NCBI RefSeq assembly: GCF_015477835.1
Contig: NZ_JADLQN010000001.1
Coordinates: 2,046,001 to 2,110,000, forward strand
Origin: Nocardia higoensis
Lineage (GTDB): Bacteria > Actinomycetota > Actinomycetes > Mycobacteriales > Mycobacteriaceae
Length of the DNA: 64,000 nt
Direction: 5' to 3'
Part shown: one piece after another, positions 47,427 through 56,194 of the stretch
Numbering within the stretch: the stretch's first letter is position 1
Layout of the letters: the number at the start of each line of letters is the position of its first letter
Program-made: the position numbers and the translations under genes
Notes under the pieces: model-generated
The model's input: the letters and a program-made list of their open reading frames with translations, nothing else
Told to the model about the DNA's origin: nothing
Database searches by the model: none

Positions 47427-48911
47427 CTACTCCCGCGAGGATTCGATAGCCGAGCGCAGCCGAGCGAGAGTGATCTCACGCCCGAGCAGTTCCAGCGACT
47501 CGTACAGTGGCGGGCTGATGTGCGAGCCGGTGACAGCCACCCGCACCGGCGTGAATGCCTTGCGGGGTTTGAGGCCCAGATCGTCGATCAGCGCCGTTTT
47601 GAGCGCCTCCTCGATCACGGGGGTGGTCCAGGAGGTGAGCGGCTCCAGCGCGGCCGCGGCCGCCTCCAGCACCGGCACCGCGTCGGGGCCGAGATTCTTC
47701 GCGGCCGCCGCCTCGTCCACGGCGAATTCCTCGGCCGGCACGAACAGGAATCGCAGCAGATCCCAGGCGTCGCTCAGCACGACGATGCGGGTCTGCACCA
47801 ATTCCGCCGCCGCCGCGAACACTTTCTCGTCCACCTCGCCGGCTGTGGTCCCGGCGCCGATGTGCCCGTGCCCGGTGAGGAACTCCCGCAGCCGTCCGGC
47901 GAAATCGGCCGGATCCAGCATTCGGATGTGCTCGGCATTGATCGCGTCGGCCTTCTTCTGGTCGAAACGGGCCGGATTCGAATTCACTTTCGAGATATCG
48001 AACGCGGCCACCATCTCGGCCATGGAGAAGACATCGCGGTCCTCAGCAAGGCCCCAACCGAGCAATGCGAGGTAATTCAGCAAACCTTCAGGAATGAAGC
48101 CGCGGTCCCGGTGCACGAAGAGGTTCGACTCGGGGTCGCGCTTGGACAACTTCTTGTTGCCCTGACCCATCACGAAGGGCAGATGACCGAACTCCGGAGT
48201 GAAATCGGCCACCCCGATCCGGCGCAGCGCGGCATACAGCGCGAGCTGACGCGGCGTGGAGGAGAGCAGGTCCTCGCCGCGCAATACGTGGGTGATCTTC
48301 ATCAGTGCGTCGTCGACTGGATTGACCAGCGTGTAGAGCGGAATGCCATTACCGCGGGTGAGCGCGAAGTCCGGGACCGTGCCCGCCTTGAAGGTGGTCT
48401 CCCCGCGCACCAGATCGTGCCAGGACAGGTCCTCCTCGGGCATCCGCAGCCGCACTACCGGCGCCCTGCCCTCGGCCTTGTAGGCCGCGATCGCCTCGGG
48501 GGTCAGATCGCGATCGAAGTTGTCGTAGCCGAGCTTGGGATCGCGGCCGGCAGCCCGGTGGCGAGCCTCCACTTCCTCTGGCGTGGAGAAGGATTCATAG
48601 GCCTCACCGGCCTCCAGCAAACGCCGGACGACATCGAGGTGCAGATCGCGTCGCTGCGACTGCCGGTAGGGCTCATAGGGGCCGCCGACCTCCGGACCCT
48701 CGTCCCAGGTGAGCCCGAGCCACCGCAGCGCGTCGAGGATGGCCTCGTAGGACTCCTCGGAATCGCGGGCGGCGTCGGTGTCTTCGATGCGGAAGACGAA
48801 GGCGCCGCCGGTGTGTCGGGCGTACGCCCAGTTGAACAGGGCGGTGCGGATCAGGCCGACGTGCGGCGTCCCGGTCGGCGACGGGCAGAAACGGACCCGT
48901 ACTGGTGTCAT
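47427..48911 (-). CDS. gltX: Glutamyl-tRNA synthetase
   Basis: 494 aa class I synthetase. [20 protein letters not shown] carries the HIGH-type motif as [19 protein letters not shown] follows, and KKLSKRD is the KMSKS loop. ATG at 48911 ([12 protein letters not shown]) with GAGAGAG upstream. It may be non-discriminating. It lies 13 nt after the FAH hydrolase gene and upstream of the tRNA-Gln and tRNA-Glu genes. Confidence 0.95.
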   Translation of the reverse strand: MTPVRVRFCPSPTGTPHVGLIRTALFNWAYARHTGGAFVFRIEDTDAARDSEESYEAILDALRWLGLTWDEGPEVGGPYEPYRQSQRRDLHLDVVRRLLEAGEAYESFSTPEEVEARHRAAGRDPKLGYDNFDRDLTPEAIAAYKAEGRAPVVRLRMPEEDLSWHDLVRGETTFKAGTVPDFALTRGNGIPLYTLVNPVDDALMKITHVLRGEDLLSSTPRQLALYAALRRIGVADFTPEFGHLPFVMGQGNKKLSKRDPESNLFVHRDRGFIPEGLLNYLALLGWGLAEDRDVFSMAEMVAAFDISKVNSNPARFDQKKADAINAEHIRMLDPADFAGRLREFLTGHGHIGAGTTAGEVDEKVFAAAAELVQTRIVVLSDAWDLLRFLFVPAEEFAVDEAAAAKNLGPDAVPVLEAAAAALEPLTSWTTPVIEEALKTALIDDLGLKPRKAFTPVRVAVTGSHISPPLYESLELLGREITLARLRSAIESSRE

Positions 48912-48924
48912 TGCTCTCTCTCGA

Positions 48925-49698
48925 TCAGCGCTTGGCGGCAACAGGATTGGTGAGCGTACCGATGCCTTCGACGGTCACGGACACCTGCTGTCCGACCTGC
49001 ATCGGGCCGACGCCCTCGGGTGTTCCGGTGAGGATCACATCGCCGGGCAGCAGCGTCATGACCGTACTCACCCATTCGACGAGCTGCGGGATGTCGTGCA
49101 GCAGAAGCGAAGTCCGGCTGCGCTGGCGCACCTCGCCGTCGAGTTCGGTACGGATCTCCAGATCCGCGGGGTCGAGGTCGGTTTCGATCCACGGGCCGAG
49201 CGGGCAGAAGGTGTCGTACCCCTTGCCCCTGGTCCACTGCCCGTCGCTCTGCTGCTGGTCACGAGCGGTCACATCGTTGGCGACGGTGTAGCCGAGGATG
49301 ACATCGCGCGCCCGCGCGGCGGGCACATCCTTGCAGGGCCGTCCGATGACCACGGCCAGCTCGCCCTCGTAGTCGACTCGGGTGGAACTGGGCGGATAGA
49401 CGATCGGCACGTTCGGCCCGACGATGGCGGTGTTCGGCTTGATGAAGATCACCGGCTGCTCCGGCGCGGCCCCGCCCATCTCGGCGGCGTGCGCGGCGTA
49501 GTTCTTGCCCACGCACACGACCTTGCTGGCCAGGATCGGCGCGAGCAGGCGCACGTCCGCCAGCGGCCAGCTGCGCCCGGTGAACGTCGGAGTACCGAAC
49601 GGGTGCTCGGCGATCTCCTTCGCGACGGCGGTGTCCCCCTCACCTTCGATGCTCACGAACGCGACCCCATCGGGACTGGCAACTCGACCTAGACGCAT
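48925..49698 (-). CDS. Fumarylacetoacetate hydrolase family protein
   Basis: 257 aa. The FAH fold has [33 protein letters not shown], the metal-binding [13 protein letters not shown] and [11 protein letters not shown]. Such enzymes hydrolyse or isomerise beta-diketo or acylpyruvate compounds; the substrate is unknown. Orthologue by order of Rv2993c. TAGACT (49706-49711) lies 7 nt before the ATG (leaderless candidate). Co-directional with gltX. Confidence 0.88.
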   Translation of the reverse strand: MRLGRVASPDGVAFVSIEGEGDTAVAKEIAEHPFGTPTFTGRSWPLADVRLLAPILASKVVCVGKNYAAHAAEMGGAAPEQPVIFIKPNTAIVGPNVPIVYPPSSTRVDYEGELAVVIGRPCKDVPAARARDVILGYTVANDVTARDQQQSDGQWTRGKGYDTFCPLGPWIETDLDPADLEIRTELDGEVRQRSRTSLLLHDIPQLVEWVSTVMTLLPGDVILTGTPEGVGPMQVGQQVSVTVEGIGTLTNPVAAKR

Positions 49699-49907
49699 GG
49701 CTGGGAGTCTACGGAAGCCGCTGGTCGCCGCGATCCACCTCCCCGCCGAGCGCTCGCCGAGGAGCCCGCGAGTGTGACATTCCTCGCCGCTCGGAGTCTC
49801 GAACTCGGATGCGCACACCCGCCGGCCGGGTGTACCGTGAGCCACGGTTTTCACTTTCTGAGAACTATATCCCATATCTTGAGATCATTCGGAACAGGGG
49901 TGAGTCG

Positions 49908-51191
49908 ATGTCCGTCGAATCGGTCGGCATACGGGTGGGCGCGATACACCGGTGGTCGATGCTCGCCCTCGGCGTCTTCGCCCAGACCTCCAGCGCCGTC
50001 TTCATCCACGGCACGCCGTTCCTGCTGCCCGCGCTGACCGAGCGCGGAATGGCACTGCCGACCGCGGGGCTGCTGGTGGCGATGCCCACCGTGGGCCTGG
50101 TCTGCACACTGATCGCCTGGGGCTATGTGATGGATCGCATCGGCGAGCGCACAGTGCTCGTCGCCGGCCCGGCGGTGATGTTCGTCGCCGGCATCGGCGC
50201 CGCGACGACCACCGGCCACCTCGCCCTGGGCGCATTGCTGCTGCTCGGCGGCATCGGCGCGGCGAGCACCAACGCCGCCAGCGGCCGGGTGATCGTCGGC
50301 TGGTTCCCGCCGAACCGTCGCGGCCTGGCGATGGGGATCCGGCAGACCGCGCAACCGCTGGGCGTCGGCATCGGCGCGTTGACCATCCCTTTGGCCGCCT
50401 CTCACCACGGAATCCCCGCCGCCATCCTGGTGCCCGCGATCATGGCGGGGGTCGCGGCGCTGGCCTGCCTGGTCGGGATCGTCGACCCGCCCCGTCCCGA
50501 AGGTGGTGCGGCCGACCGGGACAACCCCTATCGCGGCGATTCCACCCTGTGGCGGGTGCACGGGGCCTCGGTGCTGCTGGCCGTCCCGCAGGGCGTGCTG
50601 TGGACCTTCGCCCTGCTGTGGCTGCACCGTGACCTCGGTTGGTCGATCCCGGTCGCGGGCGCGGTGGTCACGGCCACCCAGATCCTCGGCGCGCTGGGCC
50701 GAATCGGCGCGGGCGCCTGGTCGGACCGGGTCGGCAGCCGGCTGGGTCCGCTCCACCGGATCGCGGTCGCCGCGGCGTTGTGCATGGCGGCGCTGGGCGT
50801 GGCCGCGTGGACCCAATGGTGGTGGGCGGCGATACCGCTGCTGTTCGCGGCATCGGTGATCACGGTGTCGGACAACGGTTTGGCCTTCACCGCCGTCGCC
50901 GAGATCGCCGGGCCCTATTGGAGCGGACGGGGTCTGGGCATGCAGAACACCGGACAGAACCTCGCGATGGCCGCCATCCCACCGGTTTTCGGCGCCCTGA
51001 TCACCTGGGGCGGCTTCTCCGCCGCCTTCCTCGGCGCCGCCGCTGTCGCGGCGCTGGCCATTCCGCTGGTGCCGCCGGATCACACGCGCAGGCCGCAGGC
51101 GCACAGTGGATTTCGCCGTCGACGCCGCTCGGCCGATCAGATCTCCAGCAGCTCGGCCGGATCCATGACGACCCGAAACCCGTTGACCTGA
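49908..51191 (+). CDS. Major facilitator superfamily transporter (Rv2994-like)
   Basis: 427 aa with about 11-12 hydrophobic helices. MFS loop motif A appears in degenerate form as MDRIGERTVLV, and again as SDRVGSRLGPL in the second half. Substrate not predictable; same position as Rv2994. The start ATG 49908 (MSVESVGIRVG) is placed by homologous length; no strong ribosome site beyond GGAACAGGGG. The last ~18 codons overlap the convergent Uma2 gene by 55 nt. Confidence 0.85.
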   Translation: MSVESVGIRVGAIHRWSMLALGVFAQTSSAVFIHGTPFLLPALTERGMALPTAGLLVAMPTVGLVCTLIAWGYVMDRIGERTVLVAGPAVMFVAGIGAATTTGHLALGALLLLGGIGAASTNAASGRVIVGWFPPNRRGLAMGIRQTAQPLGVGIGALTIPLAASHHGIPAAILVPAIMAGVAALACLVGIVDPPRPEGGAADRDNPYRGDSTLWRVHGASVLLAVPQGVLWTFALLWLHRDLGWSIPVAGAVVTATQILGALGRIGAGAWSDRVGSRLGPLHRIAVAAALCMAALGVAAWTQWWWAAIPLLFAASVITVSDNGLAFTAVAEIAGPYWSGRGLGMQNTGQNLAMAAIPPVFGALITWGGFSAAFLGAAAVAALAIPLVPPDHTRRPQAHSGFRRRRRSADQISSSSAGSMTTRNPLT

Positions 51192-51736
51192 CCCACCTCC
51201 GCGATCAGCACCGAACCGGGATCGACCACCGACCGCGCGTGATAGATCCCGTCGTCGAGGACCAGCCGGTGGACGCGCGCCCGCGGATGGTGTTCCACGA
51301 TCCAGTATTCGGGGATACCGGCGGCCGCGTACTCGCGCACCTTGCGCACTCGATCGGTGCGCTCGCTCGCGGTCGCGGGCGCGATCACCTCCACCGCCAG
51401 CCGCACCTGGTCCCCGGCCAGCACGCGCGGCGGATCGGCCACCAGCGCGTGGCGGATAACCTCTCGCGGCACGACCACGATGTCGGGTTTGCGCACCCCG
51501 CTGGAGGTCCCCACCTCCCAGCCGCCGCCGATGCATACGTGCAGGGCCAGATCCGCGGCGCGGTCCAGTGACCGCGCCATCCGCCGCACCACATGATCGT
51601 GCCGGGCGCCGCGGTCGACCTCGACCAGCCAACCGTCCTCGAGCTCGTAGTCGCGCCCACGGCCGGGCAACGCGTGCAGGTCGTCGGTCGAATACGGTCC
51701 GCGACCGGCCCCCGGAGTCACTCGTCGTTCGCTCAT
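51137..51736 (-). CDS. Uma2 family (DUF820) putative restriction-endonuclease-fold protein
   Basis: 199 aa PD-(D/E)XK-like fold: YELEDGWLVEVDRGARHDHV, then GVRKPDIVVVPREV with the catalytic Asp, and RLAVEVIAPATASERTDRVR with the Glu and a basic stretch. Uma2 proteins are numerous in cyanobacteria and actinobacteria and of unknown function. No partner methylase is nearby. Start ATG 51736 with GGGAGGTCGTG upstream. Tail-to-tail overlap with the MFS gene. Confidence 0.8.
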   Translation of the reverse strand: MSERRVTPGAGRGPYSTDDLHALPGRGRDYELEDGWLVEVDRGARHDHVVRRMARSLDRAADLALHVCIGGGWEVGTSSGVRKPDIVVVPREVIRHALVADPPRVLAGDQVRLAVEVIAPATASERTDRVRKVREYAAAGIPEYWIVEHHPRARVHRLVLDDGIYHARSVVDPGSVLIAEVGQVNGFRVVMDPAELLEI

Positions 51737-51823
51737 CACGACCTCCCGCCGACTCGAGGCGGCCTCTCGGCGATCTCGTCGAAGCTGTGTACCCGGCGAC
51801 GCGACTTTCGAACGACCCTGAAA

Positions 51824-51861
51824 GCATGGGCCTCGCCCCGAGAAGGAGGCGAGGCCCATGC
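51824..51861 (-). terminator. leuB terminator
   Basis: A 14-bp perfect stem (GCATGGGCCTCGCC and its complement) with a 10-nt loop, followed by TTTC on the minus strand, between leuB and the Uma2 gene. Confidence 0.8.
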
Positions 51862-51934
51862 GTGTGCGATACCCACGCCGACACCGAGACCACCTGCGGC
51901 CGAGGTAGTTCGCGCCGGAGTTCGCCGAAACGGA

Positions 51935-52942
51935 TCAGACCGAGGCGGCGATCCGATCGCCGACCTCGACCGTGGACGCGGCGCCCGAACGCGCGGCCAG
52001 ATCCTTGGCGACAGCCGCTTCGATGCGCGTGGCCTCGTCGGTCTTGCCGAGGTGGTTCAGCAGCAACGAGATCGACAGAATCGCGGCGGTCGGATCCGCC
52101 TTCGACTGGCCCGCGATGTCGGGTGCGCTGCCGTGCACCGGCTCGAACATGCTCGGATTGGCGCCCGAGGCATCGATATTGCCGCTGGCCGCCAGACCGA
52201 TACCCCCGCTGACCGCGGCGGCGAGGTCGGTGATGATGTCGCCGAACAGATTGTCGGTGACGATCACATCGAAGCGGCCCGGGTCGTTGACCATGAAGAT
52301 GGTGGCGGCGTCGATGTGCTGGTAGGCCACGGTGACCTCGGGGAACTCCGCCCCCACCGCGTCGACGGTGCGCTGCCACAGCGAGCCGGCGAACGTCAGC
52401 ACGTTGGTCTTGTGCACCAGGGTCAGATGCTTGCGTCGCGCCTGCGCCTTCGCGAACGCGTAGCGGACCACGCGCTCGATACCGAAGCGGGTATTCGTGC
52501 TGACCTCGGTCGCCACCTCGTGCGGGGTCCGCACGCGGATCGCGCCGCCGGTGCCGGTGTAGGGGCCTTCGGTGCCTTCGCGCACGACGACGAAATCGAT
52601 CTCGGGATCGCCGGCGAGCGGGCTGGTGACACCGGGGAACAGCTTCGACGGGCGCAGGTTCACGTGGTGGTCGAGCTCGAACCGGGTGCGCAGCAGCAGA
52701 CCGCGCTCGAGCACCCCGCTGGGCACCGACGGGTCGCCGATCGCGCCGAGCAGAATCGCGTCGTGCTCGCGCAGTTCCGGCAGCACCGACTCGGGCAGGA
52801 TCTCGCCGGTCGCGTGGTACCGCTTGGCGCCCAGGTCGTATTCGGTCTTCTCGACGCCGGGCACGACCACGTCGAGCACCTTCAGCGCCTCGGCGACGAC
52901 CTCGGGACCGATGCCGTCACCGGGGATGACCGCAAGCTTCAT
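51935..52942 (-). CDS. leuB: 3-isopropylmalate dehydrogenase
   Basis: 335 aa. It oxidises 3-isopropylmalate with NAD in leucine synthesis. [20 protein letters not shown], the arginine-rich substrate segment [39 protein letters not shown] and [14 protein letters not shown] are conserved. GAGGAGTTGTC precedes the ATG. Downstream of serA but separated by a strong terminator. Confidence 0.96.
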   Translation of the reverse strand: MKLAVIPGDGIGPEVVAEALKVLDVVVPGVEKTEYDLGAKRYHATGEILPESVLPELREHDAILLGAIGDPSVPSGVLERGLLLRTRFELDHHVNLRPSKLFPGVTSPLAGDPEIDFVVVREGTEGPYTGTGGAIRVRTPHEVATEVSTNTRFGIERVVRYAFAKAQARRKHLTLVHKTNVLTFAGSLWQRTVDAVGAEFPEVTVAYQHIDAATIFMVNDPGRFDVIVTDNLFGDIITDLAAAVSGGIGLAASGNIDASGANPSMFEPVHGSAPDIAGQSKADPTAAILSISLLLNHLGKTDEATRIEAAVAKDLAARSGAASTVEVGDRIAASV

Positions 52943-52962
52943 GACAACTCCTCGTCATGCCC

Positions 52963-52998
52963 CACGCGCCGCCACCGGGTGTGCGGTGGCGGCGCGTG
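52963..52998 (-). terminator. serA terminator
   Basis: A 14-bp perfect stem, CACGCGCCGCCACC with GGTGGCGGCGCGTG, and an 8-nt loop, 30 nt after the serA stop. Confidence 0.8.
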
Positions 52999-53028
52999 AC
53001 GGCAATGTATGGATCAGCAGGGTTTCGA

Positions 53029-54627
53029 TCAGAACAGGTCGACCTGGGCGATCTTGGCGGCGCCGACGGCCTCGCCGATCGCGGCCTGCACGTCTTCGGG
53101 AACCGGCTTGTTGACACGCAGGATCACGGTCGCACCTTCCTTGTCGACATCCTGAGCCAGCTGGGCGGCCTGGATGTCGATGTCGGCCTCGCCCAGCTTG
53201 GTGCCGATCTTGCCGAGCGCGCCGGGGCGGTCCTCGTAGTTCAGCACGGCCAGGTTCAGGCCCTCGGCGCGCATGTCGTAGTTGCGGCCGTTGATGTTGA
53301 CGATCTTCTCCACCAGCTGCGGCTCGGTCAGCGAACCCGCGACATTGAGCGTGCGGCCGTCGCCGAAGACGGCGCGCAGGTCGACCATGCTGCGGTGGTT
53401 CGGGCTCTCCGAAGCGGAGGTGACCTCGACGCTGATGCCGCGTTCCTTGGCCAGCACGGGCGCGTTGACGAAGGTGACCTCTTCCTCGACATGTGCCGAG
53501 AAGATGCCGCGCAGCGCCGAGAGTTCGAGCACCCCGACCTGCGAGGAGGCCAGCTCGCCGCGCACCTGCACCTCGACGCTGACCGGCAGCTCGTCGGCCA
53601 GCGCGCCGAGCAGGACGCCCTGCTTGCGCACGATGTCCAGCCAGGGGGCGACCTCGTCGCCGACCACGCCGCCGGTGACGTTCACCGCGCCGGGCACGAA
53701 CTCGCCGGCCAGCGCCAGCAGCACCGACTTGGCGACATCGGTGCCCGCGCGGTCCTGCGCCTCGGAGGTGGACGCGCCCAGGTGCGGGGTGACGACGACC
53801 TGCGGCAGATCGAACAGCGGGCTGTCGGTGCACGGCTCGGTCTCGAACACGTCCAGACCGGCGGCCCGCACATGGCCGGAGTTGATCGCGTCGGCCAGCG
53901 CCTGCTCGTCGATCAGGCCACCGCGCGCGGCGTTGACGATGATGACGCCCTTCTTGGTGAGCGCCAGCTTCTCCTTGCTGAGCAGACCCTTGGTCTCCGG
54001 GGTCTTCGGCAGGTGCACCGAGATCAGGTCGGCACGGCTGAGCAGCTCGTCCAGCGTCACCAGCTCGATGCCGAGCTGAGCGGCGCGCGCCGGGGAGACG
54101 TAGGGGTCGTAGGCGATGATCTTGGTCTCGAACGCGGCCAGACGCGCGGCGAAGAGCTGGCCGATACGGCCGAGGCCGACGACGCCGACGGTCTTGTCGA
54201 AGATCTCCACACCGTTGAACTTGCCGCGCTGCCAGGTGCGCTCACGCAGGGTGGCGTCGGCGGCGGGGATCTGTCGGGCCGCGGCCAGCATCAGGGTGAC
54301 GGCGTGTTCGGCGGCGGTGTGGATGTTGGAGGTCGGCGCGTTGACGACCATCACGCCGCGCTCGGTGGCCGCGGGCACATCGACATTGTCGAGACCGACG
54401 CCGGCGCGCGCGACGATCTTCAGATTCTTGCCCGCCTCGAGCACCTCGGCGTCGACGGTGGTGGCCGAGCGCACGAGCAGGGCGTCGGCTTCGGGGACCG
54501 CGGCCAGCAGGGCCGGCCGGTCGGGGCCGTCGACCCAGCGAACCTCGACACCGTCACCGAGCGCGTCGACGGTCGACTGGGCGAGCTTGTCGGCGATCAG
54601 AACAACAGGACGGCCTGCTTGGCTCAC
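53029..54627 (-). CDS. serA: D-3-phosphoglycerate dehydrogenase
   Basis: 532 aa, the long form with an extra intervening domain. It makes 3-phosphohydroxypyruvate, the first step to serine. NAD domain TVGVVGLGRIGQLFAARLAA near 145, ARGGLIDEQALADA, catalytic His in VVVTPHLGAST, intervening allosteric domain about 320-450, and a C-terminal ACT domain (RPGALGKIGTKLGEADIDIQ) that binds serine. GTG start after AGGAGTAACCC. Confidence 0.96.
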   Translation of the reverse strand: MSQAGRPVVLIADKLAQSTVDALGDGVEVRWVDGPDRPALLAAVPEADALLVRSATTVDAEVLEAGKNLKIVARAGVGLDNVDVPAATERGVMVVNAPTSNIHTAAEHAVTLMLAAARQIPAADATLRERTWQRGKFNGVEIFDKTVGVVGLGRIGQLFAARLAAFETKIIAYDPYVSPARAAQLGIELVTLDELLSRADLISVHLPKTPETKGLLSKEKLALTKKGVIIVNAARGGLIDEQALADAINSGHVRAAGLDVFETEPCTDSPLFDLPQVVVTPHLGASTSEAQDRAGTDVAKSVLLALAGEFVPGAVNVTGGVVGDEVAPWLDIVRKQGVLLGALADELPVSVEVQVRGELASSQVGVLELSALRGIFSAHVEEEVTFVNAPVLAKERGISVEVTSASESPNHRSMVDLRAVFGDGRTLNVAGSLTEPQLVEKIVNINGRNYDMRAEGLNLAVLNYEDRPGALGKIGTKLGEADIDIQAAQLAQDVDKEGATVILRVNKPVPEDVQAAIGEAVGAAKIAQVDLF

Positions 54628-54773
54628 AGTGGGTTACTCCTGAAGAAGGGGGACGGCTGATTACCGGGCCCCAGCTTAGTGGGCAGGTTCCGAGCCGATG
54701 CCGCCACCCGGTGGGCGGCTGCCGTCAGTGGCATCGCACCCTTGCGATGAATCGGGCAAACCAGGACACAGAA

Positions 54774-54808
54774 CGGGCTCCGCACCCACCTGTCCGGTAC
54801 GGAGCCCG
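54774..54808 (-). terminator. Terminator of micro-gene 1
   Basis: A 9-bp perfect stem, CGGGCTCCG/CGGAGCCCG, 20 nt beyond the stop of the peptide gene at 54828-54962. Confidence 0.6.
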
Positions 54809-54827
54809 CGTTCGGCGCCGAAGTCGT

Positions 54828-54962
54828 CTATGCCGCGTCCGCGGAGCCCAGGGCCTCGGCGATTCCCTCCAGAACACCCACGACGAGGTCGATGACATCC
54901 CCGACCACAACACTGCCGAGGTCGAGAACGGCGCTGCCGAGTCCGATGATCGCACTACCCAT
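54828..54962 (-). CDS. Tandem micro-gene 1: 44-aa acidic hydrophobic peptide
   Basis: Reads MGSAIIGLGSAVLDLGSVVV, then GDVIDLVVGVLEGIAEALGS and ADAA. It is alternating Val/Ile/Leu and Gly with six acidic and no basic residues, so it should form an amphipathic helix or membrane peptide without a signal sequence. GAGGAG is 6 nt before the ATG and the leader GGAAGAGGAGTTCT is identical to that of micro-gene 2. A -10-like box lies 107 nt upstream and a terminator follows. Shape and charge recall the short corynebacterial channel peptides PorA/PorH; homology is not shown. Confidence 0.65.
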   Translation of the reverse strand: MGSAIIGLGSAVLDLGSVVVGDVIDLVVGVLEGIAEALGSADAA

Positions 54963-54985
54963 TGAGAACTCCTCTTCCTTGGGAA

Positions 54986-55002
54986 CCGGTCGGGGCGACC
55001 GG
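54986..55002 (-). promoter_or_regulatory. Leader hairpin of micro-gene 1
   Basis: CCGGTCG-GGG-CGACCGG, a 7-bp stem about 10 nt upstream of the Shine-Dalgarno region in the ~100-nt leader. Micro-gene 2 has a comparable palindrome, CGGCCGATCGGCCG, at 55371-55384. Possible control of translation. Confidence 0.35.
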
Positions 55003-55068
55003 ATCTACCCCGGTTCGCCGCGCGGCGGACACTGTGGGGCGTCGGATGGTGAGTCAACTGCGAGCGCA

Positions 55069-55074
55069 AGGCTA
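55069..55074 (-). promoter_or_regulatory. -10 box of micro-gene 1
   Basis: TAGCCT on the minus strand, 107 nt before the start codon, within GTTGCTAGCCT. The sequence matches GTTGCTAACCT before micro-gene 2, which marks it as a duplicated promoter. Confidence 0.45.
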
Positions 55075-55146
55075 GCAACGATCCGATCAAGCTCATGTGA
55101 GCCGAAACGCGGATTCGGTTACGATTCGGCAACGCCTACGAAAGGA

Positions 55147-55168
55147 CCCCGCACCACACCGTGCGGGG
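55147..55168 (-). terminator. Terminator of micro-gene 2
   Basis: An 8-bp stem, CCCCGCAC/GTGCGGGG, with a 6-nt loop, 34 nt beyond the stop. Confidence 0.65.
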
Positions 55169-55201
55169 CCTCTGTCGAACAGTCAGGAGACGGTCGGCGT
55201 A

Positions 55202-55315
55202 TCAGACGCCATCCGAGGAGCCCAGCAGCGCGCCGATGCCCTCCAGAATCGTCACGACGATATCCAGGGCTCCGTCGATGACGGCACTGCCGGTTTCGAT
55301 GATGATGGGAATCAC
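55202..55315 (-). CDS. Tandem micro-gene 2: 37-aa acidic hydrophobic peptide
   Basis: Starts with GTG: (V/M)IPIIIETGSAVIDGALDI, then VVTILEGIGALLGSSDGV. It shares ETGSA with micro-gene 3 (DTGSA) and the GSAV and LEGI...ALLGS/EALGS parts with micro-gene 1. Five acidic and no basic residues. GAGGAG is 7 nt upstream in the shared leader GGAAGAGGAGTTCT. It has its own -10-like box and terminator. Too short for routine gene calling, but the repeated gene architecture supports translation. Confidence 0.65.
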   Translation of the reverse strand: MIPIIIETGSAVIDGALDIVVTILEGIGALLGSSDGV

Positions 55316-55423
55316 GGTAGAACTCCTCTTCCTCGATGCGGTCGGGTAAAGCCGAATCGCACCCAGGAACCGGCCGATCGGCCGACCCCCGGGACGGGCG
55401 TGTAGAGCTACTTCCGACCGCCG

Positions 55424-55429
55424 AGGTTA
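55424..55429 (-). promoter_or_regulatory. -10 box of micro-gene 2
   Basis: TAACCT on the minus strand, 109 nt before the GTG start, in the same context as the box of micro-gene 1 (GTTGCTARCCT). Confidence 0.45.
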
Positions 55430-55504
55430 GCAACGTTGCGGACACATCCACGCAGGCCGACCAGCGTTTCGATAACGATCGAGTAACACGAAAGCCCGGA
55501 CGCG

Positions 55505-55538
55505 CGGAACCCCGCGCCGATCTCGGCGCGGGGTTCCG
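55505..55538 (-). terminator. Terminator of micro-gene 3
   Basis: A 16-bp perfect stem, CGGAACCCCGCGCCGA and its complement, around a 2-nt centre, 25 nt after the stop. One of the strongest hairpins in the window. Confidence 0.8.
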
Positions 55539-55562
55539 AAGCCAGTGCCTTCGCTTCCGCGA

Positions 55563-55679
55563 TCAGGCGCCGAACGAACCCGTCCACAGGGTGTTCACCA
55601 GACCGTGCAGCGCGGCACCCAGAGTGTCGAAGAGTCCGTTCAGAGCGGCGCTACCGGTGTCGATGATAACGGGGATCAT
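55563..55679 (-). CDS. Tandem micro-gene 3: 38-aa hydrophobic peptide
   Basis: Reads MIPVIIDTGSAALNGLFDTL, then GAALHGLVNTLWTGSFGA. It shares the IPxII(D/E)TGSA start with micro-gene 2 and has a helical amphipathic remainder with one Trp. AAAAGGAATTCGC precedes the ATG. A -10-like TAGCCT lies 104 nt upstream (55783-55788). Upstream sequence is less GC-rich than the rest of the window. Function unknown; probably membrane or cell-wall associated. Confidence 0.65.
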   Translation of the reverse strand: MIPVIIDTGSAALNGLFDTLGAALHGLVNTLWTGSFGA

Positions 55680-56194
55680 GCGAATTCCTTTTCGTCGAAC
55701 TGTCCCAGTATTCGAACTGGCTGACATACGACACATCGAGACACCCGCACACACGGTTACGGAAATTCTGAAAATGTGAGCCAGGCTACTATCCGCATCC
55801 GGGAGTGAATCCGAACACGTGAACAGTGACCATTTCAGACATTGCACTACGCTCTGACCTGCGCATACATCATGCCCGCCCGGCGATCGAGCAGGGAAAC
55901 AGACACAGATGCCCCAGATATCCGGGCCTTGACAATTACCAGCGCCTCGCGTGCGTCCGGTCCCATGAGAATTGCACGAAAATTCTCACCGTCCTGCCGT
56001 CGAGATCAGACCGAAATAGGCGTTCACCTGCGGTCGAGATATGCCCGGAAGCGATTCGACGGCCGCCGCGACCCGCAGCACGCGTTCTCACCGACCGGCA
56101 GGGCAGCGTCGGTCAACCGCCGGTCGAGAACGGCACTGCCGGACGACCGGAAAACGAGAGGCAGCGACCGCCCTCTGGCCCGTACCATCGCCGC
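55680..56194. promoter_or_regulatory. Divergent intergenic region, 515 nt, with two candidate promoters and a dyad
   Basis: No gene seen. It holds the micro-gene 3 -10-like box (TAGCCT, minus strand, 55783-55788), an 8-bp dyad TGAGAATT-N7-AATTCTCA at 55966-55988 that looks like an operator, and a TACCAT -10 at 56183-56188 just before the nucleotidyltransferase. Base composition is more AT-rich than its surroundings, consistent with acquired DNA. Confidence 0.45.

Noticed and set aside
49851..52379. 842-aa minus-strand frame
   Set aside because: Crosses the MFS, Uma2 and leuB genes in a wrong frame; low-complexity Arg/Gly/Ala.
54828..55679. Type I toxin-antitoxin reading of the micro-gene array
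   Set aside because: The peptides are acidic, each unit has its own co-directional promoter and terminator, and I see no clear antisense RNA promoter. Kept only as a weak alternative.
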